DNA of 64,000 nucleotides from Chrysoperla carnea (GCF_905475395.1 NC_058342.1:15410640-15474639), one strand, 5' to 3'; positions 34,601 through 49,600 are shown, counted from the stretch's first letter. Notes: generated by a model not told the origin, from the sequence alone. Made by a program: numbers and translations.

Positions 34601-37600
34601 AAAATTGTTATCATTCCTTGTCGCTTTGTACGGAGGGTGGAAATTTTAAGAAATGTAAAACCTATATAAATTTTAAAAATTATTTTTCAAAAAATTAGTT
34701 AACATCGCTCGAAAATTTGCTTATTTTTCTTGAAAATGAGCTAAAAAAGTTCCCGTACGAGGGAACTTCATCATCAAAGTTGAAAACAAGGTACAAATAA
34801 TTTCAATCACATGTTTAAACTTGCTTTGGCGCTCGTACTATCTTAAATGGACATAAATCTAAAACTTTAAAATATTAAGATTTTTCCACTTAACATAAAA
34901 ACGCTAAAACACGTTGTATTCTTGGTAATAGATTGATTTTCTAACTAGAATGTACAAAAAATGTCGAGCCAAAATCAGACTTTCATCTTTAGTTCTTAAA
35001 ACAATCCGTATACTCATATACTGTCGAAGGAACAATAAAGTTATATTGCTAAAAATTTATTAACTTGTGAGCTGGATCAGCTTTATACAGGACCACACTT
35101 ATTTTTAATACATAAATTAACTCCTACATTGTTACCACAACGAAACTTGATTTAAAAACAAAGTACAACACGTGTTTACTAGTATTTTTATGCATATATG
35201 CATAAAATAAGAAAAAATTTGTATTAATATATCTCTTTTCCATAATTTTCTTATAGTTGACCTCATTACTTGATATGATCATATACAGGGTGTCCCGTGA
35301 CTCGATGCACATAGCTTAGGAGCATATTTTTTGAATAATTTTAAGTCGAAAGTGCCCTATATACTTTTGTACAAAATCAAATAGTTAAGGAGTTATGGAC
35401 ACTATTGAAAATAACCAATAAAGTAAAGCCATGGTTGAGTAAAGTAGTTGAATGTTTTATTAATTTAAATTTTTTCTTCGTACTCTACAAAAGGGACTAC
35501 TTTCGATTATGTTAAGGGTAGCTTCTTCGTCGGAAAGTTCTTGCTGTACTAGACGGTCTACATTAGCTTTAAAAAATTACACTGTGCTAAAACAAAAATG
35601 TCCTAATTTTTTGTAGAAACTGTAGATAAATATGTATGCCGAAGATCAATGTTTCTAGTTTTCAAAACCGTTAAGCAATCGAAAATCGTTAAAAATTGAC
35701 GGAATTGCAATTGTTTAAGTGCGCGGAGTACACGAAAAACGGTTTTCCCAAAATAACTTGAAAATTTAGAAGTGTTCGACAATTTTGAAACAGATTTTCA
35801 TTCAAAATTACTAGCACGGTGTTACCTTTGTTACCTTTTCTTGTCAAATGACGATGAACATTTATGAATACTTGTTTATTAGGAATTTATCGATCAGAAA
35901 ACGGCCGCTGTTATTCCCGCATTGTCACTCATAAACGTCACAATATCCGCAAATAAAGTTAATATCGACATATTCTTGATTTGTAAGCATAGCCATTAAA
36001 TTAGTCTTAAAATTATAACTTAAAAATTAAAGAGCCAAACATAAACAATCGGGTCTCTTAAACTATACTCATCGAGTCATGGAACACCCTGTATACGAAC
36101 TTAATGTATAGACTTAATTATTTTTTATTTTCACATACTTAAGTTTGTCATGAGAATTGATACATTACATAAAAAAGTAGTTCTTATAAAGACATTTTAG
36201 GCGCCGTTTTCGAGAAATTTTGACAAGCCTAAGCTTTGATGTCAAGTTCAGTTTTTAGTTGGACTCTAAAGCTCATATTATCCTTATATTAAAAAAAAAA
36301 TGGTTGACTTAATAATAATACAAAAGAGAGGTGCCGTAAACGTCTATTGATAATTTTACAAAAGACCAAATTATCAAACATTAATGTGACGCCGCATTCA
36401 AACTCAAAAAAAATGATCATGCAAAGTTGATGTTGCTTCCTCCGAAAAATTTCTAAATCTGTGCCAATTGAACCTGAAGGGTTTTATACTAGTGGAGAGC
36501 CATAATATGTATACCTCGGAATCCAGTGCCAGTCCATGAATCTTTATAAAAACTGTTCGACTGCATTGTTTAATGCTTACTTATTCAAGTCATTTGCATG
36601 AAGACTGACGGAGTTAAAACGAAAACAAAGTTTCTCGGGTCTCTCTTTTTATGTTTTATTCAGTACAAAAACTGGTAAATTTACCACGGGAACTAAAAAA
36701 ATGCTCGTCCTTTTCCAATTATCTTTATTTATGTACTGGCAACATGCTCAGAAAATTCTAGCAGTTTCGAATAACAATTTTTTTATTTTAATTAAAAAAT
36801 CTTGATCGTTAAATAACTCGAGAAATAATAAAGTTACAGAAAAAAGTTTTGATGGAAAAAATTTAGCTTTTTCTCAGCAAAATATTTTACCTTCTAAACT
36901 TTTTTTGTAGCTTCATTATTTTTCGAGTTATTTAACGATAAAGACATTTTGTTTGTTTTTTTCGAAACATTTGTTTGAATTTCAATTTCAATTTAAAAAA
37001 ATATATATATCCAAAACTGCTAGAGCTTTTTGAGCATGTTTTCAGTACCTAAATTAGAAAGTAAATTAGAAAGCGGCAAGCATTAATTTTAGTTCCCGTG
37101 GTAAATTAATCAGTTTTTGTACTGAATAAAACATAAAAAGAAAGGTACGAAAAATTTTGTTTTCTTTATAACTCCGTCAATTTTCATGCAAATGACTTTA
37201 AACTTTTTCTATTTTCATGGTTTTTTATAGTACTTGAAAAAGTGTATGATATTCTTCAAAAAATTTCATATTTATTCAGTTATTTGACGTTAAATACTCC
37301 GAATTTCAATCGCCAATAACTCGGAAAGTATATGAACTTTTCGGAATACGCCTATATGACTTTATTTGCTTAGAATTCATCCTTATATCGATTCCCGTCA
37401 TTTTTGTTTTTAACTTCTTTAAGTAAGCTTTAAACAATGCAGTCGAACAGTTTTTATAAGAATTCATGTACTGGCCTTGGATTCCGAAATTTCAAGATAT
37501 TTATACCTTACGGCTGGCTCTCTATTATACGCAACCTTCATAATTTTAGTCTCAAGTTTAAAAAATTTAGAAATATTGATGGTACGAACAAAATTTGGGT

Positions 37601-40600
37601 ATATGTGTTCATATTAAAATCATCTAATTAGTTCATTTTCGTCTGTCCGTTTGCCGTCACCACGATAACTCAAAAGTGAAAAGAAATATCAAACTGAAAT
37701 TTTTATAGCGTGCTCAGTACGTAAAAGTGAGTTTGAGCTCGTAAATGAGGAACATAGATTAATTGGGTCTTGGGTCCGTAGGACCCATTTTGCAAACCGT
37801 TAAAGATAGAACAAAAGCTTAAATGTAAAAAATGTCTCTTATAAAAAAATAAACAACTTTTGTTTGAAACATTTTTTCGTAAATAATATGTATGTGGAGG
37901 TTATCTGACTGTACGCATATACACTTATTTCAGTACCGGTATTATTACGCAAGTTTTCATATTTTCCCCAAAAATAAAGACTTATATATTGTACTGAAAG
38001 TAAACGGGTAGTAATGTGCTATAAATTCGTTTCATGATCCCCATATAGAACATAATTTATGTGTTTTGGGAAGTCTAGTATATATGTTTCCCGATACTTT
38101 TGGGCAATCCCAGAGACTTTTTTTTTGTTCAAATGATTTGAAATTTGGTATATAGATTGATGCTATAACAGCGGAAACTTATTTCAGCAAATTGTAAGGG
38201 AACCCCAGGGAAGTCACTTCTTTTGACACTTTTTATGGCTGTGCCGCCTTCCCAAATTGAAATAGAGGGTGGAAAATTGGTTTGTAGATTGGATTAATGT
38301 AAAAAATGTGCCTTTTGGAATATTAACTTCTCACCTACTCTTTCTTCTCTTTTAATCAAAATGGAGGGTTAAAAATTGGTATCCAAGTTGAGTAATTGTC
38401 AAGGATGTGTCTTTTAAGGGTGGCAACTAACTAGCCCCTCTTTCCCTTTTTATACCATATATATATGAAATATATCAAGGTATACTAAGTTTAGTCCCAG
38501 CATAAGTCAAGGCTTTAGCTCCGTAGGACCCATTTTGTAAACCGTTAAAGATAGAACAAAAGATTAAATGTAAAAAATGTCTTTTATAAAAAAATAAACA
38601 ACTTTTGTTTGAAACATTTTTTCGTAAATAATATGAAAAGAAACAATTGTTTGTTTTCACTTGTTTTTTTTTTTACAATATCATCAAAAATAATTTTTTT
38701 TTTAATGAAGCAAAATAATTTTTAATTTTAAATAACAAAAAATTCTTTTTTTCTTTGTAGATATTAACGCTGGTGTTAAATATTTTCATGTATCCATATG
38801 CATTACTTATATTAAGTAAAGAACGTCGGTTTATGTTACCGAGTGTTCCAAGTCGTGGCCATGGATTAATCCTATTACAATTTTGGTGCTTTGTATTCGT
38901 ATTTGAAAATTTATCGTTTGTTAATTTAGGCCAAAAAAGATGGTGGTTCCATTTACATACGTAAGTATTAAAATTACAATTTAGGGCCAGCCGTAATTAA
39001 TCGAGGAAAAAAAGCCCAGGAAATTTGACCCAGGAATCTCTCCGCGCCATAAAATTTTTATGTTTGTCAGAGTGTACTCAACAAAATTATATTCATACGA
39101 ACTGGTGTTTATTCGATTTACTTCCATAAATTGGGGAAGAATTACCCTACTTCCGATCACCACAATCCTTTACTTAACATTTAAAAAATCTATTGGATTT
39201 TGTATTTAGGACGATTCTGGAAATTTTTTTATTCCAGACCATTTTTACCTAACCTCACAGTTTTCGAGATATAAGCATAAAAATAAAGGCGGATTTTCGC
39301 CGAAAGTTCGTTATTGACGAAAATAAAAATTTGAAAGCCAGTAGATATTATATTTTGGACAATTCTCATCATTTTTTGACTCTTGACAATTTTCACCAAA
39401 CCTCATCGTTTTCGATATACAGTGTGTGTTAATTTCAAAAGTATCCACCCTTAATAACCCTTGACCTGATGTGATTATTTTAGTGAAAACACGTCGATTA
39501 AGATATAATTTTACGTTTCACCACTTTAGGCATTCCCTACTTTGTTATACTTCATTTGAAAGAACATAAAATTCTCTATTCCATAATAAAAAAAATGAAA
39601 TCGACAAGGAGTGGAAATTTCAATTTTGGGGTGGGTCTAGGTGAATGAATGAAACCTATAATTTTCTAGGTATCAATTTTGAACTCCCCCGTCGATATCT
39701 AAATCGACTTGTATTCACACAAACAATAATCACATCAGGTCAAGAGTTATTGAGGGTAGATCTTTTGAAATGAACGCACTGTATATGTCTCGTTTTATGG
39801 GCGTAAATCGAAAAAACACAAGTTCACATGAATATGATTTTGTTGAGTCTTGTTGACACTCGAAACAAATATTTTACATCGACTCCCATAAAAATCTGAT
39901 GGTGTGAAATCTATTCCTGGATAAGGCTGTTTTTTTCGGTTATATTTTCTCGATTAAATATTTGAAAGTCACAAAGTAGGGAGTCTGACACCTTGAAAAT
40001 TAGTTTCAGATGTCTGAATATCCGCAAAAAATATTCGATCTTGCCTGTATAGAGCTCAATCGAAAACATATATTTTCAACTTTTGAAAATATAGCTTAAA
40101 AGTTATTATCTAAAAGGAAAAAATTCATGTATTTTTGAAACCTTCCACAATTCTTTATAAGGTTGTAAAAACATAAAAATCATACCGCGTAGTTAAAAAT
40201 TTCCCACGGTCTCTGTAAGAGAAGTATCCAACTCTGAAAATTTCATTGTTGAAAAAATTGTTAGGCACAACCTTGACTCAAATTTCCAGCCCTTCTGAAA
40301 CGACTTTCAAAGATTACGCCTGACACTACACTTTATATGTATAATTGATAAGATTTTTAATCTGATTATCTGTTTCAGATTATCTGATAAATTAGAGATG
40401 ACCCTATTTGTACTACGTTACACATCATGTTTGTGTATATTTATTTTGGGTTTGAAAGCACCAGGAATTTTACTCAACAGCGATTATTATAATCTCAACG
40501 ATTCTAGCAGCCATATTACGATGATTCCTCCAGTAAGTCTGTGTGAATATTTTTTATTTTTGGCGCTTGGCAACCCTAGAATACATATTTTTGCAGTGGA

Positions 40601-43600
40601 ACTTGGTTAGGTGAGATCTGGATAAGTGAGAAACCTCCATTACTGGAACTCATGCTGAGGTCCACACACTTTGGCACTGAATTACGTCTGTTAGTAGGAC
40701 GAAGAAAACCTCTATATATGGGATTCGTTCTTTCGATTTTATCATTTTTGTTACCTCTATAACTGTGACATCGACTGAATTTTATATGCATTAACCTCTG
40801 TAACTGAGAATTGAAATAACATCGTTTTGTTTGTTTACTTAGTTATTATTATTCTATCCGTTAATTCCGTATTTAATTAATTTTGAGCCTTAGTTGTCCT
40901 ACAACCGAAATAACCTGTATTCTGACCTCTATTAATGGATCCCTCTGTTGAGACACTGGATAAATGGAATACCATCATAAGTGACACAAATATGCAGATC
41001 CCTTGATGTCCCATTTAACCAAGTTCCACTGTATTACGAAACTAACATGAAACTTTTAATAGCTTTTTCTATCTCAACACATTATACCATTTAACATATG
41101 AGAGTAAATGTGTTGAGATAGAAAAGGTTATTAAAAGTATCATGTATTGAGGGTCTTTGACTTATATAAAATATACAAAAATTTGAAAAAATTTAATATA
41201 TATATATATAATATAAATATGTAATTTGTATCACTTATATAGTTGTGCGAAACGTTTTTTCTGTATACACAAACATAAAAATTTATTCTATTTTTAAAGA
41301 CTAACTAAGACGCGAAAAGATTACATTAGACGAATCATTTTAGCTTTTCAAAGAGAATTTTTTTGTACCTCGACCTATCGGGCCCACTTTTTTAAAAATG
41401 TTTAAGATGGTCCATATATGAAAATCTACATCTAACTTGGTGCCGCAAGAAAGTTTGGCCATTGCTATGGACCAAATAGGCAAACCATTGGAATCCATTT
41501 GTGAGATTATATTTTTAAACTTTGAAAATATTCAACAAAATAAACCAAAAAAGTATTATCGTGTTTTTTTGGGTTCGTTGATCACGATTTCGTAGTTAAA
41601 ATATGGATGTACTCTTCTCCTCCTGGAGTAATTCACTCCCTACTGGCCCAACACAGCAATATTCTATAAATATTAAACAAAATAGACCAAAAAAGTATAC
41701 TCGGAGGTTTTTGGGCTCACTGATCACGATTCCGAAGTTAGAATGTGTAAATACTCCCTCCCTTCTGGGGTAAATCGCCCCCCGCTGGCACAAGATATCC
41801 ATATTTTGTAAATATTCAACAAAATAGACCAAAAAAATATACTCGGGAATATATCGAAATTTTAACTTTGAAATCGTGATCAGCGAACTCAAAACCGCCG
41901 AGTATACTTATTTGGTTCATTTTGTTGAATATTTACAGAATATTGTTGTGTTGGGCTAGGGGGGGCGAATAAACCCAAGAGAGGAGGGAGTATTTTCATA
42001 TTCTAACTTCAGAAACGTAATCAGTGACCCAAAAACCACCCGAGTATACTGTTTTTTTCCATTTTGTTAAACATTTGTAGAATATAGCTATTTTGAATCA
42101 GCGGGGCGAATTACGTCCGGAGGGGGGGTGTATCGAAATTCTGACTCCGGAATAGTGATCACCGACCTCGGAATTCTCTAGGTATACGTTTCAGGCCCAT
42201 TTTGTTGAATATTTTCAAAGTTTTAAAATTTTAAAAAACACCTCAGAAATGAATTCTGATAATTGACCTATTTGACCCATAGCAATTGCCAAACTTTCTA
42301 GCGGCACCAAGTTGGATGTAGATTTTGAAATGTGGATCTTCCTGAACAATTTTTTAATTAAAATTTGCTCCCTACGGTCAAGGTACAAAAAAATTCTTTA
42401 TTTTACACTTGTTTCGTCTAAAATGATTCGTCTACATGTAATTTCTCAGAACAAAAGTGACAAAGTAGGTTACGTCTTAGACCGGATATCTTTGATCCTA
42501 GACCTTTTTTACCTAACCTCACCTTTTTCGAGATAAGCACTTGAAAAAGGCCTATAGTCCTATAGTATTGTCTAAAAAGGCGTTATAGACAAAAATAAAG
42601 ATTTGTTTATTAATTGAATTTGTAAGATATGTGGTGCTTCTGTCCCACTTTATGGGCGTAAATTGAAAAAACTTTAGTTCGCATTAATATGATTGTGTTG
42701 AGTTAAATGCTATTTGAACCAAACTCCACCCTTTAGTTTTGTGGACTGGGCAAATTTAATGAGTTTAGGAGGTAAACTGGCCCCTAAACAAACATAAAAT
42801 TGGCTAAAACCGATTTTCAAAAATTTATTAATTTTCTATTTTTAGCTAATTTAGTCCACAATTTATTTTTGAGATTAGCGCAAATATACAACCAGGCTCT
42901 TTAATTTTATTAATATAGATTTAATTTTACAGGAAACCGCGAACCAAGGATCTACATGGCGTAATGCATGGAAAAAGATACGACTTTTAGCTCCATTTGT
43001 ATGGCCCAAAAAAGATAGATTTTTACAAGTACGAGTAATCGTTTGTTTCAGTCTTCTTATTATTGGACGTGCTTTAAATTTGCTTGTTCCAATATATAGT
43101 AGAGCTTTAGGTATGTAATATTAATATACTAATGGGTGTCCAAAAAATAAATGTATACACACCTATTTGTCCTGTAACACTTATTATTTTGGTTTGTTTA
43201 CTAAACTCTTTAACGTCAAAATGGTGCAGTAAAATGTTTAATGTTTCTTGTATTGAATTCCGAAAATTACATCTAGAAATATCTCAAAATTTTTACCCTA
43301 GATCCCTTGACTAATTTTTTTTTTTGTTTTCTTCTTTTAGTCGATTCCATGAATGTGAAAGATGCAATCTTTAGATGGGATTTAGTCCTTATATTTGTGG
43401 GACTAAAATTTTTCCAAGGCGGTGGAACTGGAATACAAGGTTTATTAAATAATTTACGAGCATTTTTATGGATTCGAGTCCAGCAGTATACAACCAGAGA
43501 AATCGAGGTAAAAATACAGATTCAAAAAATGTTCTATTTATTTTACTCCCCAACAACGATATCTCCTTTGACAGTCAAGATACAATCTGGTACATAGACG

Positions 43601-46600
43601 CATCCGAAACCGGAGTAGATTCGGGGAATGTACTCCTAGCGACCAAAAACGAACATGGCACGAACATTTATTCTATCAGGTAGCCAGGCTGCGCTCAAGG
43701 CGTTAAATTCATCTGAATTAATTTCTAAAACTATTTTGGAATGCACCAAATCAATACAAATTTGGGTAAACATAACAAACTCATTATTCACTAGATGACC
43801 GGATACTCAGGAATCGGTGGAAACGAAGAGGTTGAAAAATTGGCCAAAATGGGTGCATGTACTTCGCTACCCTGATAACCCTAATAAAAAAGTCCGATTA
43901 ATGAATTGGAAATTTCTAATTCAACCAATATATACAGCGTGTTCTGTTATTAATTGCAGAGACCTAACTTCCCAAAATAAGCTCATCAAGAGCAACAAAA
44001 AAACTTTTTTCCAAATTGGGATCTGAGCCCTAATTTGGGAGCTACCGGTATGACAAAAATTGACAAATTTGTTTATTCACTGACTCTCATTCGATAACCA
44101 GTAGCCAATGATAATCAGTAGATATTAGTAAATTTCATTTAATAATATTCAACTGAGGTAGGGATTTTTAAAAATTATAACATGATTTAATTGGATTATA
44201 TTATTTTGCAAAAACATTAAATTATTGTACGTAAACAAACAAGCTATGTGAAAATTGATGTGGTGTGTTTGCATAGGTCCAATGATAAATTGTTTACTTA
44301 TTCGTTGTGTACGTAGTCATGGTAGGGACAATAAAATCGATGCCAGCGCTTCCAGTGAAAAATTTTAGCGTTAAAGGGGGCTGTTATGACTAATTTGCAG
44401 TTCTTTACATGTTAATGTTATAGAAATGTCAAATTAAAATTATTGAAAAACAAGAATTAATTAAACTTAATTCATTAAAAATTGTGAAAATAAGAAATCA
44501 AATTGCACAAATATTATTTTTCAAATGTAAATTATCATAATTATTTATTTAAATTTGTGAGACAATAATTTTTAATTTTCAATGTAAGTCTTAAATGCAA
44601 TCCATACAATTATATATGCATCCATACAATTCTATAATTAAAGTAGTGTATCGTTACCATGGAAACGAAACTCACGCACGGAGCGAATAAGTATTATTAT
44701 TTTCTCAGAATAATAGAATAAAAATATTAAAAGTGAGACAGTTTAATAATTTTATACATTTTTTATTCTTTTATTCTGAGAAAATAATAATACTTATAAT
44801 AAGTAAACAATTTATCATTGGACCTAAGCAGACAAACCACACCCATTGTCACATAGTTTGTTTATTTACGTACAATAATTTTTTGCAAAATAATATAATC
44901 CAATTAAATAATGTTATGATTTTTAAAAATCCCTACCTCAGTTGAAAATTATTAAATGAAATTTACTAATATCTTCTGATTATCATTGGCTATTGGTTAT
45001 CGAATGATAGTCAGTGAATAAACGAATTTATCAATTTTTGTCAAACCTGTAGCTCCCAAATTAGGTCTCAAATCCAAATTTGGAAAAGAGTTTTTTTGTT
45101 GCTCTTGATGAGCTTATTTTGAGAAGTTAGGTTTCTGCAATTAATAATAGAACACGTTGTATATATGCACGTCTATGTACCAGAGACTTGTACAAATTTT
45201 TCTTCGTAGATATAAAAAAATAAAAAAATAAAAATTATATTTTTACAGCACTAAAACTAAAATAAATTTGTTTTGGATACGTTTTTAGATTGAAATGTTT
45301 CGTCATTTACATAGTCTAAGTTTACGATGGCATTTAAATCGTAAATCTGGAGAAGTTCTTCGTGTAATGGATCGTGGAACAGATTCCGTGAACAATTTAT
45401 TATCCAATATATTATTTAATATACTTCCAATTTTTGTGGATATAACCATTGCTGTCGTTTTCTTCTTTACAACATTTAACGCCTGGTTTGGAATCATTGT
45501 ATTTATTACAATGTTTTTATATATACGTAAGTAATGAAATCTGACAGAGTGAGGGTAATCTATATTAATGGACGATGTTGGTAAAAAACATCGACATAGG
45601 ACCATCGAATGTTTCACTTTCTTGCCATCGGAGATCGATGTTAAAAAAAATCAAATTTAAAGAATTTATATATATAAAAAAAATACATGTTATCGATCAT
45701 TCTCATAAAATTTTATATATAACGATTAATATATATTTATAACGATTAATCATAATTCACATTGTAATTTCCGTATGTTTCATTATGAGTATGATAACTT
45801 TAATAATCATTAACAGATGTCGTTGACATCGGTTGACAAGTTTAATTAATATGTCACAAAAAATTGTGTTTATAAAATAGACAATCGACTCCGAAAATTT
45901 TAAAGAACCATAACTCAGCGCTTTAAACCGTTGTAACGTTGTCAAATCATGATAACTTTCAATTTTCAATCATGATACAGAAGATTTCTAGAGTATAATA
46001 TGTCGATAATATAGGAATTATAACTACAATAACTAATCAAATGAATGGTCCAAAATACTATTTATTTTTATGTACATATTATTAATTGTTATAAAATCAG
46101 TTTAATTATTATGATAAATTATGGTAATGTGTGTATTAAATTTTGTACGCTATTTAAAATTTTGAAAAAAAGATGGTCTGTTGACGACCCAAACTACCTT
46201 AATAATGCTATATTGGTTAATATTTCACATATTACTGCGCCTCTACCGTACGAGGTACTATAACTAAAAATCGATGAATAAAATCAAATAAAAACTTATA
46301 GACAACAGATTATAAATTTGTGCTAAGAAGATCAAACTTGGACTAGTCTATGAAAAACTTCACAATTCATACCCAATTTAATTTTAATTTTGTTTTAAAT
46401 GGCCTCAAATCCGATTAAACCGACATTGAAGGAATCGTAAAATATACTCGGTATATCCGATAGTTCTTATAAGCGATATGTTCATTTTACCTCTAAACAG
46501 GTATAGGCCCGTTTCTATTGTTAGTACAAATTCGAAAAAATATCATAAATAGTACATAAAAAGTACTATCTTTTCATACTATTATTATCACTACCCCCAC

Positions 46601-49600
46601 CCCGCCATTTCCGGCGAAAAAAATTGTTAATTTCAAAACTTCAATTGCTTAATTTCAATATTTTTAAAAAAAACCCGCCAAAAAAGGCCATTCTAGGGTA
46701 AATTTTTGTGCAAGTTTTTTAGCTGTATGTTTTTAATAACATTACGAACCCCATCCTCATGACCGCGAAGTGTGTACCACAAAAAAGTTGGTGTCCAAAT
46801 TGAGGGTCTGAAATATCATACTGATTTTGGGTAGGCCCAACTCAACTCTTTGGTGTTCCAATCTATTTTTTGACGACTTAGCTCTTATTTTTCCCTCGGA
46901 GAAGGATAATTTTAGTGGAAAATCCACCAAGTATCGCCGGTAACTAGTTCATATTAATCTTCTCAGATCATTTGGTGTTCCAGTTAGTGTTTTATTCGGG
47001 GAATTGAAACAATAATACGAATTAATGTTTCAAACTGAGTTTATTTACCGACTTCACAAATGGCGTTAGTGCAAAGATCTCATACTTACCGATTTCGTTA
47101 TCTTATGCACCAACCGTTATGCATACATTACCGACTTAATTCACTTATGCACTAACAGTTGGCAACTGTGAATTTAAACCTGTCAACGAAATGGCCCCTA
47201 TTACAAACGAAAACATAGACGTACCTACATTAAAAAAAACTCGTAGCGCAGTTTTTAAAATTCCATCATCAGTACAAAAACAATAGCTCCATTTACTTCG
47301 GAAATTAGCTAAAATATTAAAAATTTAATTTTGATTCTAGTTTCTACGATTGGTGTAACCGAATGGCGTACAAAGTTCCATAGACAAATGAATTTAGCTG
47401 ATAATGCAACAAAGGCTCGTGCTGTTGATTCGTTATTAAATTTTGAAACTGTTAAATATTATGGAGCTGAAGCGTATGAAGTTAATGAGTATAGAGAAGC
47501 GATTCACGAATATCAAGTAAGTTTTATACCGTATCGAGATTGTTTCGCAAAAGCGTGGACATTGATTAGTGTCAGGCATAGTATTTGATAGTCGTTAGTG
47601 ACCGGCTGGAAATTTGAAAGGTTGTTGTAAAGATCGTGCATAACAACTTTTTCCTCAACAAAGTTTTTAAAATGGGAACTTTACGTTCAGAAGTAGTCTA
47701 ATAAAATTAAATAGAATATCAAGATAATAAAGAAGATGCAAGATTAATGCAACTTTGAAATTTTCCAAAACTGTTTATTAGGTTGTAAACACTTTGTAAA
47801 AAAAATTCGAACTCTCAGGGGCGTACCTAACCCCCTTTCTTGGGGGGTAGTTGGGGTTTTAATCAGTTTTTTATAAATTACAAAAAAAATTATACATCAA
47901 ATAAAAAAAAAAAAATTAATTTAAAGTTCTAGCTGAAGTATTTGTGTCCATTTTCGTTTTTGGCAATTTTCTAGCTTCAAAGTTGACCGAGATATGTGAA
48001 TATTAAAATGGAATTTGTTTGCTCATTCAATCAAATGAAAAAGTATTCATCTTATAAATCGTTAGAGATAGAAGAAAAGTTTAAATGTAAAAGTTATTCC
48101 TTATAAAAAAATCAACAACTTTTATTTGAAGCATTCTTTCTTAAACAGTACTGTTTGCCCGTGAGGACGCAACTTAGGAAAAAGCTTTGGTGTCTATTTT
48201 CTCCACAATTAGGAAAAAAAGTGTGTTAATTTTTTTCAGATTAACTTCAACTAGTGGTTTTGCATAACAAAATTCCAGAAAATAATTGCGAAAATTTCGA
48301 TTATTTTTTTTTTTTTTAAATGTTTCACATAATCACTGAAAATAACCTGAAAATTCTCAACACACTTTTTTTTTATAGTTTTGGAGAAAATGACCACCAA
48401 AGTTTTTTCTTAAGTTGTATCCTCACAGATAAACAGTGATGTTTACGAAAGAATGATTCAAATAAATTTGTTAATTTTTTTATAAGGAATAACTTTACAA
48501 TTAAATTTTTGTATCAATTAAATCTCTAACGGTTTACAAAATGGATCATTTTTCATTTGATTGAAAGAGCAAAAAAATTCCATTTTAAAATTGGTATACC
48601 TTGGTCAATTTTGAAGCTAGAAAGTCGAAAAAAAAATGTACACAAATAAATCAGCTAGAACTTTTAGTTGAACTTTTTTTATTTGATACATAGTTTTTTT
48701 GTAATTTGTGAAATACTGATTAAAATCCCCAATTAACCCCCATGATAGGGGGTTAGGCGTGTCCCTGAGAGGTCGACTTTTTGATACGATGTTTTTACAA
48801 CCTAATAAAATTTCAAAGATGACTGAATTTTTTCTTGATTACCATGATATTTTATTTAACATAGATTGAATGAAAACTATTTAAAATGTTTTAGAAAATG
48901 GAATGGTTAGCAATAATTTCGTTGAATATTCTGAATTGCTTACAAAATGTTGTTGTTACTGGTGGCTTACTAGCTGGATCACTATATTGTGTTTATTTGG
49001 TAGTGGATACACACACATTAACTGTTGGTGATTACGTTTTGTTCTCTACCTATATATTACAACTCTACATGCCTTTGAACTGGTTTGGAACTTATTACAG
49101 GTAAAAAATAAATATTCAAATTTCACAAATCCTCAACAAAAAAAATTCACATGAATAGGGTATTATCGTTAGTCAAAAACAAATTATGAAATTTGAAAAG
49201 AGTTAAAATTTATGTAAAAATATACTTAAATATTTTGATTTCGAGTCATTAAAGCACTTTTTTCTTTTAAAATATTAAAATTAAAAATCGTAATTTTTAA
49301 ACTGTATATCACGTGACCTAAAACGCGGGTGATGTCATAGCGGTATGAGTCATAGACCATCAGTTAGTTGAGTGTAGACAGTTGGGTATAATATATACAT
49401 AGATAAGTATTTATATTTATATTATAATCAGATGTCTATGAATATATCTGTTAAACTTATTTGTGTTATTTCGTATAGTGATACCCATATTACGTCATCA
49501 AATTGGATGCCCCCGTTTTTGACAGTTTAAAAAAGGTTTAAAATTTAATTTAAGTTTTTTGCAAGAAAGCGTGTGTATTTTTCTGAAATAAATTTTTGGT

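Larger units (their letters stand above)
28639..38760 (+). other. ABCB6 intron 1 (10.1 kb)
   Basis: No exon-like ORF with family similarity was found inside. It contains two high-copy repeats, Helitron-like DNA (31441-32203 and from 32204), a duplicated ~700-bp unit, a TIR element (35284-36093) and a fold-back (about 36482-37530). About 33700-34800 has an imperfect internal repeat (GTACTTTCTAGTTTTGG and TTTTTCTTGAAAATGAGCTA each occur twice). Confidence 0.7.

Noticed and set aside
45303..45617. Minus-strand 104-aa ORF
   Set aside because: Shadow of ABCB6 exon 6 on the opposite strand.
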